A stretch of 64,000 bases of DNA from Winogradskyella flava (GTDB taxonomy: Bacteria > Bacteroidota > Bacteroidia > Flavobacteriales > Flavobacteriaceae): NCBI RefSeq assembly GCF_014243395.1, contig NZ_JACLCP010000003.1:124001-188000 (forward strand). The letters are read 5' to 3'. Made by a program: the position numbers and the translations under genes. Positions 53,247 through 62,223 of the stretch are shown piece by piece. Under the pieces are notes generated by a model. The model was not told the DNA's origin and did not search any database. It saw only the letters and a program-made list of their open reading frames with translations. Position 1 is the stretch's first letter; every line of letters begins with the position of its first letter.

Positions 53247-53660
53247 ATGGGAAGAATTTTAGCAATAGACTATGGCACAAAGCGAACTGGCTTAGCTGTT
53301 ACCGATGAGATGCAGATTATTGCATCTGGTCTAACTACTGTGCATACTAAGGGGCTTTTAGGTTTTTTGGAAGATTATATAGCTGTCGAAAATGTGGAAA
53401 AATTTGTCGTTGGCGAACCCAAGCAAATGGATAATACAGCTTCAGAAAGTGAAGTGTATATTCAGAAATTTTTGGAAAAGTTAAGAAAACGGATTCCTCA
53501 TATTCCAATAGAACGTGTCGATGAGCGTTTTACATCAAAAATGGCGTTTCAAACTATGATCGATAGTGGATTGAAGAAAAAGCAAAGACAGAATAAAGCT
53601 TTAATTGATGAAATTAGTGCTACACTCATTTTACAGAGCTATTTAGCTTCAAATTCTTAA
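53247..53660 (+). CDS. ruvX: Putative pre-16S rRNA nuclease / Holliday junction resolvase YqgF
   Basis: 137 residues from ATG 53247. RNase H-like fold with ILAIDYGTKRTGLAVTDE (catalytic Asp), VVGEPKQMDNTASESE and VDERFTSKMAF (second catalytic acidic pair), and a C-terminal KALIDEISATLILQSYL helix with a further Asp. YqgF/RuvX is required for maturing the 5' end of 16S rRNA. It starts a plus-strand run with def, DUF5606 and mazG. Confidence 0.94.
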   Translation: MGRILAIDYGTKRTGLAVTDEMQIIASGLTTVHTKGLLGFLEDYIAVENVEKFVVGEPKQMDNTASESEVYIQKFLEKLRKRIPHIPIERVDERFTSKMAFQTMIDSGLKKKQRQNKALIDEISATLILQSYLASNS

Positions 53661-53670
53661 ATAAGAATTG

Positions 53671-53678
53671 TACTTTTG
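53671..53678 (+). promoter_or_regulatory. def -7 box (TACTTTTG)
   Basis: TACTTTTG fits TAnnTTTG, 20 bp before the def ATG in the 38-bp gap after ruvX. def may therefore have its own promoter. Confidence 0.5.
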
Positions 53679-53698
53679 CACCCGAAAACAATAAGAAT

Positions 53699-54289
53699 AT
53701 GATATTACCAATCGTTGCTTATGGCGATCCTGTGCTAAAGAAAAAAGCAAAGGAAATTGATAAGGATTACCCTAAACTCAATGAGCTCATAGAAAGTATG
53801 TACGAAACCATGTATGGTGCTTACGGTGTTGGTTTGGCAGCTCCTCAGATTGGTTTACCTATTCGTCTGTTTTTAGTAGATACTGAACCTTTTTCTGAAG
53901 ACGACGAGCTTTCGGAAAAAGATAGAGAGCAGATGAAAAACTTTAGAAAAACCTTTATTAATGCTCAGATTTTAGAAGAAGAAGGTGATGAGTGGGCTTT
54001 TAATGAAGGTTGTTTAAGCATTCCTGATGTTAGGGAAGATGTCTTTAGACAACCAAAGATCAAGATTCAGTATCAAGATGAGAATTTTGATACGCATGTA
54101 GAACAATACGACGGTTTAATTGCTCGTGTAATTCAGCATGAATATGATCATATAGAAGGGGTTTTATTTACCGATAAATTATCATCGTTTAAAAAACGTT
54201 TGATTAAAGGTAGATTAACCAATATTTCTAAAGGAAAAATTAAAATAGATTACAAAATGCGTTTTCCTGCCATGAGCAGAAAGCGCTAA
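53699..54289 (+). CDS. def: Peptide deformylase
   Basis: 196 residues with all three motifs: GVGLAAPQIG, EGCLSIP with the metal-binding Cys, and QHEYDHIEG with the two His and catalytic Glu. It removes the formyl group from new proteins' N-terminal Met. An acidic insertion between motifs 1 and 2 (SEDDELSEKDREQ) is typical of Bacteroidota deformylases. It is 10 bp from the DUF5606 gene. Confidence 0.97.
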   Translation: MILPIVAYGDPVLKKKAKEIDKDYPKLNELIESMYETMYGAYGVGLAAPQIGLPIRLFLVDTEPFSEDDELSEKDREQMKNFRKTFINAQILEEEGDEWAFNEGCLSIPDVREDVFRQPKIKIQYQDENFDTHVEQYDGLIARVIQHEYDHIEGVLFTDKLSSFKKRLIKGRLTNISKGKIKIDYKMRFPAMSRKR

Positions 54290-54299
54290 TACAATATAT

Positions 54300-54728
54300 A
54301 TGAGCTTAGATAAAATTTTAGCTATTTCGGGAAAACCAGGATTATTCGAAATCGTAACCCAGACCAGAACAGGAGCCGTAGTGCAATCTCTAATCGATAA
54401 GAAGCGTATTACCGTTGGGGCGCACAGCAACATTAGCATTTTGAGTGAAATTGCCATTTATACCTTAACTGAAGAAGTGCCACTAAGAGATGTACTCAAA
54501 AAAGTAAAGCATAAAGAGAATGGTGAGCCAACGTCTATAAGTCACAAAGATGGAAAAGACACATTGGAAGAATATTTTTTTGATGTTTTGCCAGATTATG
54601 ATGAGGACCGTGTATATCCTTCCGATATTAAGAAAGTGATTCAGTGGTATAATTTACTTCAAAAAAACAATCTTTTGGATGCTTTGGAGTCTGAAGACGA
54701 TGAAAAAGATACGTCAGAAGAAGAATAA
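54300..54728 (+). CDS. DUF5606 family protein
   Basis: 142 residues. Typical DUF5606 start MSLDKILAISGKPGLFEIV, followed by VQSLIDKKRITVGAHSNISILSEIAIYT and a DVLPDYDEDRVYPSDIKKVIQWYNLL helix, then an acidic tail. It is found in Bacteroidota between def and mazG-like genes; function unknown. Its stop is one base from the mazG start codon. Confidence 0.9.
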   Translation: MSLDKILAISGKPGLFEIVTQTRTGAVVQSLIDKKRITVGAHSNISILSEIAIYTLTEEVPLRDVLKKVKHKENGEPTSISHKDGKDTLEEYFFDVLPDYDEDRVYPSDIKKVIQWYNLLQKNNLLDALESEDDEKDTSEEE

Positions 54729-54729
54729 C

Positions 54730-55503
54730 ATGTCTGATAAAGCAGAACAACTTAAAGCTTTTGAGCGTTTGTTGATAATCATGGACGAGTTGCGAGAGCA
54801 ATGTCCTTGGGATAAAAAGCAAACTATGGAATCGCTTCGTCATCTCACTATAGAAGAAGTTTACGAATTGGGAGATGCCATCTTGGACAAGGATTTGGAT
54901 GAAGTAAAAAAAGAGCTAGGCGATGTTTTATTACATATTGTTTTTTATTCTCGAATTGGAAGCGAAACGGGTGCTTTTGATATGGCCGATGTTTGCCATA
55001 GTATTTGTGATAAGTTGGTAGAACGTCATCCACATATTTATGGTGATGTAGAGGTTGATAATGAAGACGATGTCAAGCGAAATTGGGAGCAGCTTAAACT
55101 CAAAGAAGGCAAAAAAAGTGTTCTAGAAGGTGTGCCTAAGAGTTTACCGGCTATGGTAAAAGCAAATCGTATCCAAGATAAGGTCTCAGGAGTTGGTTTT
55201 GATTGGGAGGAACCAGAACAAGTTTTTGAAAAAGTAGAGGAGGAGCTAGCTGAGCTTAAATCTGAAATCACTAAGGGTGACAAAGATGCTATTGAAAGTG
55301 AGTTTGGCGATGTGTTGTTCTCCATGATAAATTATGCACGTTTCCTAAAAGTAAATCCAGAAAATGCTTTAGAGCGCACTAATAAAAAATTTATCAAACG
55401 CTTTCAATACTTGGAAAGTAAATCCAAAGCGCTTAAAAAGCCTCTTAAAGATATGACCCTATCTGAAATGGATGTTTTCTGGGAGGAAGCAAAGTCCTTA
55501 TAG
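54730..55503 (+). CDS. mazG: Nucleoside triphosphate pyrophosphohydrolase
   Basis: 257 residues from the ATG at 54730, one base after the DUF5606 stop; a longer frame upstream overlaps that gene and is not used. Two MazG domains: EEVYELGDAILDKDLDEVKKELGDVLLHIVF (ExxE...ExxD metal site) and EEELAELKSEI followed by ESEFGDVLFSMINYARFL. The enzyme hydrolyses NTPs, including damaged ones, and affects ppGpp levels in E. coli. The gene ends the plus-strand run that began with ruvX. Confidence 0.94.
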   Translation: MSDKAEQLKAFERLLIIMDELREQCPWDKKQTMESLRHLTIEEVYELGDAILDKDLDEVKKELGDVLLHIVFYSRIGSETGAFDMADVCHSICDKLVERHPHIYGDVEVDNEDDVKRNWEQLKLKEGKKSVLEGVPKSLPAMVKANRIQDKVSGVGFDWEEPEQVFEKVEEELAELKSEITKGDKDAIESEFGDVLFSMINYARFLKVNPENALERTNKKFIKRFQYLESKSKALKKPLKDMTLSEMDVFWEEAKSL

Positions 55504-55550
55504 AAATTTCTGCCTTGCAGAAATCCTCATTTTCATGAAATTAGTCTTAG

Positions 55551-55571
55551 ATGCTGAAATAAATTCAGCAT
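55551..55571. repeat. REP-like palindrome ATGCTGAA-N5-TTCAGCAT
   Basis: A perfect palindrome with 8-base arms in the gap after mazG, preceded by another small hairpin (TTTCTGC-CTT-GCAGAAA, 55507-55523). Its match at 41693-41713 points to a dispersed repeat of REP type. Confidence 0.5.
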
Positions 55572-55742
55572 GACAAAAGGTACTATTTGTTAAAATTCTC
55601 AAAAAATTTAAATCCAAACATCCAAACGGAAATTTCGTACGTAGATAATGTATATAAAAGCAAAACGTTTTTATAATCTTAGTAGGAGATCTTAATTATT
55701 ATTAAGCGGTTGTAATTAAGGTTAATTTAGTTTAGTTAGGGC

Positions 55743-55774
55743 AAAACCCATCTGTTAGTAGCAGATGGGTTTTG
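55743..55774. terminator. Strong hairpin terminator between mazG and the DUF349 gene
   Basis: AAAACCCATCTG, loop TTAGTAG, CAGATGGGTTTT: a perfect 12-base stem with T-rich sequence beyond it on the plus strand. It is 240 bp past mazG, too far for a simple mazG terminator, and 28 bp past the stop of the convergent DUF349 gene, so it may serve the latter, or an unseen small RNA between them. Confidence 0.75.
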
Positions 55775-55801
55775 ATATTTTATTCCTAAAGGCTTTTCTA
55801 G

Positions 55802-57823
55802 CTAAGAATACATCCCACGAAGTTTAGATAACTTGTTCTTCCAAGTTTCCAACTCCTTTTTATGATTGGCAATGTTTTTATGGACATCCTTTACTAAAGG
55901 ATTATCAGAGTCTACATTAGAGAAAAACTGTAAGTTGTTTTCTAGTTGTGTAATTTCGGATTGTACTTCGCCTATCTTTTTACGAATAAAGTTTTGTTCG
56001 TTATCTAGTAGTCTTGTGTCGTTATCGTTATTGGCTAAATTCTCAAGTTTACTTTCAAATTTTACCATATCCAATTTAGACTTATCCATTTTAAGTTTAT
56101 CAAAAGCATCATCAATGGCCTTGTAAAACTTGCCATCTATATAGCGCTTGCTCTGGGGCACATGTCCAATGGCTTTCCAATCGGCAACTTTAGTCTTTAA
56201 AGTTTCAACGTCGGCTTTGTTATCACCACTGAGTACCATGGTCTTGATGTCTTCCAATAACTTTACTTTTTTGTCAAAGGCATCATATAGGTGTTGATTT
56301 TCAGCTTTACGCTCAGCATGCATTCTATCGAAATAATGGTTGCAAGCCGCCTTGAACTGTTTCCAAATTTTATCACTGTCTCGTCTTGGTACATGACCGA
56401 TTTTCTTCCAGTCATTCTGGATTTTCTTCATTAATGGTGTTACCACCTCAAAATCTTCACTGTCTTTATTCTCTTCGGCAATTTTAATAAGCTCTTTTTT
56501 CTTTTGTAGATTCTCGTATTGGTCTTTTTTTAATCCCTTATAAAACTTATTCTTTCCACGATTAAAAGTTCTTACAGCATCTTTAAATTTTGCCCATGTG
56601 GCCTCGTTAACTTTTAAAGGGACTTTACCAGCATTAAAAAATGCTTCACGGAGCGTTTCAATTTGTTTGATTTTCTTTTGCCAAGCACCATGGGAATTAG
56701 CTGTATCTTCAGCGATAGCTTGTATTTGCGAAATTAAATCTTCTTTCTTTTCAAGATTTTTTTCATAAGCTTTATCTAAATCGGCATAATAGGCTTGACG
56801 CTTATCGTGAATGGTTTTCGTGGCATTACTAAACCGTTCCCAAATGGTTTCTCTATGTTCTTTAGCAACTGGACCAAGCTCTTCTTTCCACATTTTGTGC
56901 AACACTTGCAGCTCTCTAAACGAGTGATTAATACTATCGCTTTGAGCTAATTCTTCAGCTCGCTCTATGATCTTTAGCTTTTGCTCATAGTTATGCTTAA
57001 AGTCCATGTCTCGCAAATCATTGTTGAGATGTAAGAAGTCGTAAAAACGCTCTACATGATGATGATAGGTATTCCAAGCGTTGTTGTATTTATCTCTTGG
57101 AATAGGTCCAGCATTACGCCATTTTTCTTGTAACTCTTTAAAATGCTTATAAGTGGTATTGATGTTTTCTTCAACATTCAATAACCCTTTTATTTCTTCA
57201 ATAATAGCTAATCTATTTTCAAGATTTTGCTTCAGATTTTGCTCACGTTCTTTGTAATATGAGCTTATGGACAGCTTATAGTCTTTATATAATTGGTTGA
57301 ATAGTTTTTTGGTGTCGTTAGTGTAGTAGAAGTCAATCTCATTCCCTCCATCATTGACAAATTCTTCTTTTTTCTCCTCTAACAACTGACTGAACTTAGC
57401 ATTAAATTCAGCTTTGATTTGATTAACCTGTTTGGATATGGTCTGAATCTTATGATGTTTTAAAAGCCTGTTGAGTTCTGTAGCTAAATCCTGCATGGAC
57501 ATGGCATGATAGTCTTTTTCTTCAACCTCATGGCGTTCTACATTAGATTCGTCTTCTGCATCTTCAGCATTTTCAGCTTCGATTTCATCAACGTGCTTAT
57601 CTTCTTTAGACGTGTTGGTTTCAGACACCGTATCAATCTCTGCCTCAGATGTTTTCTCTGAACTGGTGTCTTCAGTTGATACGCTTTCGGATTCAACTAT
57701 TTCTTTAGCCTTATCCTCTGAAGTGTTTTCAACTTCTAAAGTTGATTCTTCTTTTAGAGTAGGATCTTTTATTTCTACTTCGTTTTTTCCATCTGCATCT
57801 TGCAGGTTATCGTTCTCAGACAT
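55802..57823 (-). CDS. DUF349 domain-containing protein
   Basis: 673 residues. A very acidic, low-complexity N-terminus (about 1-105; repeats of E, S, V and T) is followed by several DUF349 units of about 70-75 residues: KHFKELQEKWRNAGPIPRDKYNNAWNTYHHH, LHKMWKEELGPVAKEHRETIWERF, MKKIQNDWKKIGHVPRRDSDKIWKQFK, VADWKAIGHVPQSKRYIDGKFYKAID. Each carries a W, G-x-V/I-P and helices. The end is a coiled coil. The family is common in Bacteroidota; its role is unknown, with some members linked to DNA or ribosomes. Confidence 0.88.
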   Translation of the reverse strand: MSENDNLQDADGKNEVEIKDPTLKEESTLEVENTSEDKAKEIVESESVSTEDTSSEKTSEAEIDTVSETNTSKEDKHVDEIEAENAEDAEDESNVERHEVEEKDYHAMSMQDLATELNRLLKHHKIQTISKQVNQIKAEFNAKFSQLLEEKKEEFVNDGGNEIDFYYTNDTKKLFNQLYKDYKLSISSYYKEREQNLKQNLENRLAIIEEIKGLLNVEENINTTYKHFKELQEKWRNAGPIPRDKYNNAWNTYHHHVERFYDFLHLNNDLRDMDFKHNYEQKLKIIERAEELAQSDSINHSFRELQVLHKMWKEELGPVAKEHRETIWERFSNATKTIHDKRQAYYADLDKAYEKNLEKKEDLISQIQAIAEDTANSHGAWQKKIKQIETLREAFFNAGKVPLKVNEATWAKFKDAVRTFNRGKNKFYKGLKKDQYENLQKKKELIKIAEENKDSEDFEVVTPLMKKIQNDWKKIGHVPRRDSDKIWKQFKAACNHYFDRMHAERKAENQHLYDAFDKKVKLLEDIKTMVLSGDNKADVETLKTKVADWKAIGHVPQSKRYIDGKFYKAIDDAFDKLKMDKSKLDMVKFESKLENLANNDNDTRLLDNEQNFIRKKIGEVQSEITQLENNLQFFSNVDSDNPLVKDVHKNIANHKKELETWKNKLSKLRGMYS

Positions 57824-57901
57824 GTGTCAATAAATTTATTAGGATGTTAAAGATACTAACAACTCGCTGAAATACAAAGGAAATAAAGGGTTTGGTGCAT
57901 T

Positions 57902-58663
57902 CTAGAACTTATTCCAAATCTCCCAAGATTTTTCTGCTTGCAGTTTTAACATTTCCGCCCCATTAATGGTAATAGCACCTTTACTGGCACCATAACTCAG
58001 AAATTTCGTTTGTTCAGGATTGTAAATAAGATCGTAAAGAATATGTTTATCGGTTAGACTTTCATAAGGAATATTGGGACATTCGTCAATCTTTGGGAAA
58101 GTTCCAATGGGTGTACAGTTGATAATAATATTGTAGGATGATATAATCTTGTTGTTTAAATCAGAGTATAAAAACGCCACATCTTTTTTGTTTGAACGAG
58201 ATACATAATTATATTGAATCTTTAATTTCTTAAGGGCATAGGCAATAGCTTTGGAAGCGCCTCCGGTTCCCAAAATCAAGGCCTTTTGATGATGTTTTTT
58301 TAGATGAGGCTCTAAGGATTTTTTAAAGCCATAATAATCAGTATTATAACCAATGCGTTTTTGATTCCGAGTAATTCTTATGGTATTTACGGCTCCGATT
58401 TTACGTGCACGCTTATTTAGATTATGAAGTAACGGAATTACTTCTTCCTTATATGGAATAGTGACGTTAAGCCCTTTTAAGTTTGGTGTATTTTTAATGA
58501 TGTTGTCAAGCTCTTCAATGGACTGAAGATCGAAATTCACATAGGAGTGTGGTAAATTGTCACGCTCAAATTTTTGCGCAAAATAGTTTCTTGAGAACGA
58601 ATAGGAAATATCACGTCCTACGAGTCCGAATTTAAGCTTTAATTTGTTTTGTGCGTTCTCCAT
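57902..58663 (-). CDS. aroE: Shikimate dehydrogenase
   Basis: 253 residues. Substrate motif GLVGRDISYSFSRNYF, GLNVTIPYKEEVIPLL (Lys catalytic), NTIRITRNQKRIGYNTDYYGF, NADP-binding LGTGGASKAIAYAL, and NCTPIGTFP near the end. It reduces 3-dehydroshikimate in aromatic amino-acid synthesis. The start overlaps the upstream DUF368 gene by 32 bp; a later start would lose the first strand, so the overlap is probably real or an internal start is used. Confidence 0.93.
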   Translation of the reverse strand: MENAQNKLKLKFGLVGRDISYSFSRNYFAQKFERDNLPHSYVNFDLQSIEELDNIIKNTPNLKGLNVTIPYKEEVIPLLHNLNKRARKIGAVNTIRITRNQKRIGYNTDYYGFKKSLEPHLKKHHQKALILGTGGASKAIAYALKKLKIQYNYVSRSNKKDVAFLYSDLNNKIISSYNIIINCTPIGTFPKIDECPNIPYESLTDKHILYDLIYNPEQTKFLSYGASKGAITINGAEMLKLQAEKSWEIWNKF

Positions 58664-59651
58664 ACCATTCCAATCCTAAAACAATGAGGATTCCAAGGAC
58701 AATATAAGCAATTGCCATATAAGTTTCCATTGTTATTTCTGGGAAAAAACGTTGATAATTTTCAATGACTCGTTTTCCCGTAGAATCCAATATGTAATTG
58801 CCATCTACTGAAGTCTTATATATGGTTTCTTTCCAAGGCCAAACTACACCAAGCGAACCAATAATAAAACCAACAATAGTTGCTAAGGTTATATTCTTGT
58901 AATGCTTTAAAATATAATTGAGGATATGAGAAAAGGTCACTAAGCCTGTAACCGATCCCAAAGTAAATACACCAAGTACTTTTAGCATGCGTATTCTAGC
59001 TTCATTTTTTATAAATTCGAAATCACCACTAAAAATATCCGCCAAGGTATCATATAAGGCATTTACAGAGTCCACTAGAAGTAGCACATAATTTCCTAAT
59101 AATATAAGAATGAAAGAGCCTGAAAAGCCAGGTAATGTCATTCCGGAAACACTAATTATACCACAGAAAAATACAAATATAAGATTATCGTTTTCCTTTG
59201 CGGGGTCTAAAAAACTAATGCTTAAACCCATTACAGCTCCAAGAACTAGAGCGGTGATTGTTTTTCGATTCCATGCTTTAAAATCCTTGCTGATGTAATA
59301 AATGGATCCGAGAATCATTCCAAAGAATGTGCTCCAAACATAAAGTTCGTAGTTAACAATAAGGTAGTCCAATATTTTGGACACACTAAAGTAACTGACA
59401 ATCATTCCTAAGAATAATAGCGCTAAGAATTTACCATTAATGTATCGATAAAAACTCTTAAATCGTCCATTGAAAAACAATTTGAAAGCAGTTTTATTGA
59501 CACGTTGCAGCGAATAAATAAATTCTTCGTAAAAACCAGCAACAAAAGCGACTACACCTCCTGAAACACCAGGTACTTTGTTTGCAGCTCCCATAGCTAA
59601 ACCTTTAATGACCAAAAAGAAACGATCCTTTAAAGTTCTAGTGCTTTGCAT
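58632..59651 (-). CDS. DUF368 (PopT-like) lipid-carrier transporter, copy 2
   Basis: 339 residues. Typical DUF368 core: GLAMGAANKVPGVSGGVVAFVAGFYEEFI at the start and a second, inverted GxTLPGFSGSFILILLGNY segment, with about eight membrane helices. DUF368 proteins are now linked to moving undecaprenyl-phosphate back across the membrane. A loop with PWKETIYKTSVDGNYILDS is shared with the neighbouring paralogue. The start overlaps the stop of the upstream paralogue by one base. Confidence 0.9.
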   Translation of the reverse strand: MQSTRTLKDRFFLVIKGLAMGAANKVPGVSGGVVAFVAGFYEEFIYSLQRVNKTAFKLFFNGRFKSFYRYINGKFLALLFLGMIVSYFSVSKILDYLIVNYELYVWSTFFGMILGSIYYISKDFKAWNRKTITALVLGAVMGLSISFLDPAKENDNLIFVFFCGIISVSGMTLPGFSGSFILILLGNYVLLLVDSVNALYDTLADIFSGDFEFIKNEARIRMLKVLGVFTLGSVTGLVTFSHILNYILKHYKNITLATIVGFIIGSLGVVWPWKETIYKTSVDGNYILDSTGKRVIENYQRFFPEITMETYMAIAYIVLGILIVLGLEWYGERTKQIKA

Positions 59652-60619
59652 TAGGCCTTATTTTTTTGACTTCCTAAACGTTCTAATATTAGTATAGCAG
59701 CAAAACCTATGATTATAAAAACAATAGCCATTAGCATTTTGTTATCGCCATCGAAACTCAATGGTAATATACTTTTATCTAATAGCGTGACCTCCTCGCC
59801 TTCAGAATTAATCCTGGTTTTTAAGACCTCTTTCCATGGCCATATTTTATTTAATGAACCAATCATAAAACCTGTTAATATGGCAAGTGTAAGATTTTTT
59901 TGGTGTTTAAACATCCAGTTGAGTGCTTTTGAAAAGACTTTGAGGCCAATTACAGCACCAACAGCCAACAAAACGAATTTTAAAAGGGCATCCTTAAACA
60001 ATTCCATATTACCGGTCAATAAACCATCTCTTAGGTTATTAATGGTATCAATTGCTGTTTGATACGCACCCAAAATCAATAAAATAAAAGCTCCGGAAAC
60101 ACCAGGCAATATCATGGCAATAATCGCAATGAAACCGCAAAATAACAGATAAAATGGACTATCTGGTGAAGCGAAAGGTTCTGCAAGTGTTATAAAATAG
60201 GATAGGACGGAAGTAGCAATTATTGCTATAATAATTTTGGGAGACCATCTATTAATTTGCTTGGCAATGTATAAAATGCTCGCCAATACCAATCCAAAAA
60301 AGAAGGACCAAAGTAGAATAGGTTCATTATGCAACAACCATTTAATGAGTTTTGCTAAGGATAAAATACTAATAGCGATACCAGAAAATAAGGCCAATAA
60401 AAAGTTACCGTTTATGGACTTCCAGGCGACCTTAAAACCAGAGGCTTTCCAAACTTTGAAAACACTGAAATCAACCTTGTCAATACTTTCAATGAGCTCC
60501 TCGTAAATACCAGAAATAAAGGCAATTGTCCCACCAGAAACACCAGGAACAACATCTGCTGCGCCCATAGCGATTCCCTTAAAAGTGATGATTAAATAGT
60601 CTAAAAAACGTCTTTGCAT
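59651..60619 (-). CDS. DUF368 (PopT-like) lipid-carrier transporter, copy 1
   Basis: 322 residues. GIAMGAADVVPGVSGGTIAFISGIYEELI and MILPGVSGAFILLILGAYQ are the paired DUF368 motifs, and the helix layout matches its neighbour. Tandem DUF368 genes suggest a heteromeric or specialised pair of carrier-lipid transporters. It is the first of a coupled unit with the second copy and aroE, and a TPR gene lies 37 bp upstream. Confidence 0.9.
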   Translation of the reverse strand: MQRRFLDYLIITFKGIAMGAADVVPGVSGGTIAFISGIYEELIESIDKVDFSVFKVWKASGFKVAWKSINGNFLLALFSGIAISILSLAKLIKWLLHNEPILLWSFFFGLVLASILYIAKQINRWSPKIIIAIIATSVLSYFITLAEPFASPDSPFYLLFCGFIAIIAMILPGVSGAFILLILGAYQTAIDTINNLRDGLLTGNMELFKDALLKFVLLAVGAVIGLKVFSKALNWMFKHQKNLTLAILTGFMIGSLNKIWPWKEVLKTRINSEGEEVTLLDKSILPLSFDGDNKMLMAIVFIIIGFAAILILERLGSQKNKA

Positions 60620-60656
60620 TCCTTTATAAATAAGAAACGCTAAGGTATGGATTTTT

Positions 60657-62063
60657 TTAGTTGGAAGCCTTTTTAGACTCTGAAATTATAGCCTTAACCA
60701 TAGGTCTATCATTTAGTTTTGGAAATAATTCAGAAATAATAAAGCTATAATCAAGATTTAGTCTAACGGCATTTTTTAGGTGAAATCGTCCCTCTTCTGT
60801 TTGAAGTGTTGTAAAGTATAAACCTCCAAGTCGGTATTCGATCTCAGCATTTTCTGGATAGAATTCTGCGGCTTGTATCAAATTATAGATTGCAGCTTCA
60901 TATTCTCCCAATGCTGTTAAGATATCTGATCTATCTAACCATGTTTCTAATTCATAATTTCCTAGTTCTAAAGAGCGTTTATAGCCTTGTTCGGCTTCCT
61001 CTAAGAAATTTAAACGTTTGTTTATGGTAGCGAAAAGCTTCCAATACAGCACATTTTCACCATCAATATTTACGGCTTTGTTTATGTAGTGCAAAGCTTT
61101 CTGATAGTTCAAACGTTTCATAAAGAACTTTGTGATAGCTATCCAGCCTTTATCTAATAAAGCATCTTCTTCAACGGTCTTTCTAAAAAATTGAAGTGCC
61201 ATATCCTCTTTTCCAAGCTTTTCATAGCAATGACCAATACGTAACAAGGCAAAAGATGTTGGTTCATCCAGCGCTAATGTGATCTTATAGTTTTCGATAG
61301 CATCTTCATAGTGCTTTAATTTTTCAAGGACTTTTCCTTTTTCAATATAGGCTCCTACAAATGTATCATCTGAAATAATTGCAAAATCGAACGCTGCATT
61401 GGCTTTAGTGTATTCTTTTATCGCGAAATATTGTCTACCTAATTGGTGCCAAGCAACTTCACAATACGGATGACTATCTAGGAATTCATTTAGGTATTCT
61501 ATAGCCTCCTCATTCTTATCTAAAAAATCGTAACAGTAAACAATATTGTGCAGAGCAGAATAATCTGTTGTATCTGTTTCTAAGCATTTCTTAAAATAAA
61601 TGATGGCGTTTTCAAATTGGTCAAGGAACAAGTACTCCATGCCCACTAATGCATATAAATCTGCATCATCACTTGGCGTGCTAGACATATCAATGGCAAC
61701 TAAAAGGGTATCTATTGCTTTTTCATGCTCATCTTGTTTAGACAACACATTCGCTTTTTGAATAAAAATTTCCTCATTATGTGGCTCCAAATCGTGGAGC
61801 ATATCTAATATGTCATCAGCTTCTGAAAATTTATTTTCTATTACTAATATCTCAACTTGAAATAATCTTAGATTAATAGAAGTAGGATGTTGTTCAAGAC
61901 CTAATTTAATAGCCCGTTTTGCTAAGGCAATTTTTCCATTTTCGAGATAGTGGTGGATGATGTTTTCAAATTCGTCTGAATCAAAAAACAAAATATCATT
62001 TGTTTTTAGCATAGATTCAAATCGGGTAAGCGGAAAGTTTTCGTCGTTCTGACTGTAATTCAT
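60657..62063 (-). CDS. Tetratricopeptide-repeat protein
   Basis: 468 residues, soluble, with about ten TPR units: for example SEADDILDMLHDLEPHNEEIFI, ENAIIYFKKCLETDTTDYSALH, EYTKANAAFDFAIISDDTFVGAYIEKG, and GEYEAAIYNLIQAAEFYPENAEI. No signal peptide or other domain is seen. It probably serves as a protein-binding scaffold. It lies on the same strand as the DUF368 pair and may be co-transcribed with them. Partner unknown. Confidence 0.9.
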   Translation of the reverse strand: MNYSQNDENFPLTRFESMLKTNDILFFDSDEFENIIHHYLENGKIALAKRAIKLGLEQHPTSINLRLFQVEILVIENKFSEADDILDMLHDLEPHNEEIFIQKANVLSKQDEHEKAIDTLLVAIDMSSTPSDDADLYALVGMEYLFLDQFENAIIYFKKCLETDTTDYSALHNIVYCYDFLDKNEEAIEYLNEFLDSHPYCEVAWHQLGRQYFAIKEYTKANAAFDFAIISDDTFVGAYIEKGKVLEKLKHYEDAIENYKITLALDEPTSFALLRIGHCYEKLGKEDMALQFFRKTVEEDALLDKGWIAITKFFMKRLNYQKALHYINKAVNIDGENVLYWKLFATINKRLNFLEEAEQGYKRSLELGNYELETWLDRSDILTALGEYEAAIYNLIQAAEFYPENAEIEYRLGGLYFTTLQTEEGRFHLKNAVRLNLDYSFIISELFPKLNDRPMVKAIISESKKASN

Positions 62064-62223
62064 AAGCGGTTTAATGATTCACTAGAATAAAATTACAGTT
62101 ATCGTTCAATGCAGGTTGATTTTTGAACTAATGTTTTTAACAAATTAATTAACATTGAAACAAAGCTTTATATAGGCTTTACTTTAATTTGATAATCAAC
62201 AACTTGAGCTATTTGTAATATGT

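Noticed and set aside
54679..54729. N-terminal extension of mazG into the DUF5606 gene
   Set aside because: The extra residues are out of frame with DUF5606 and basic/low-complexity. The ATG one base after the DUF5606 stop gives the normal MazG start.
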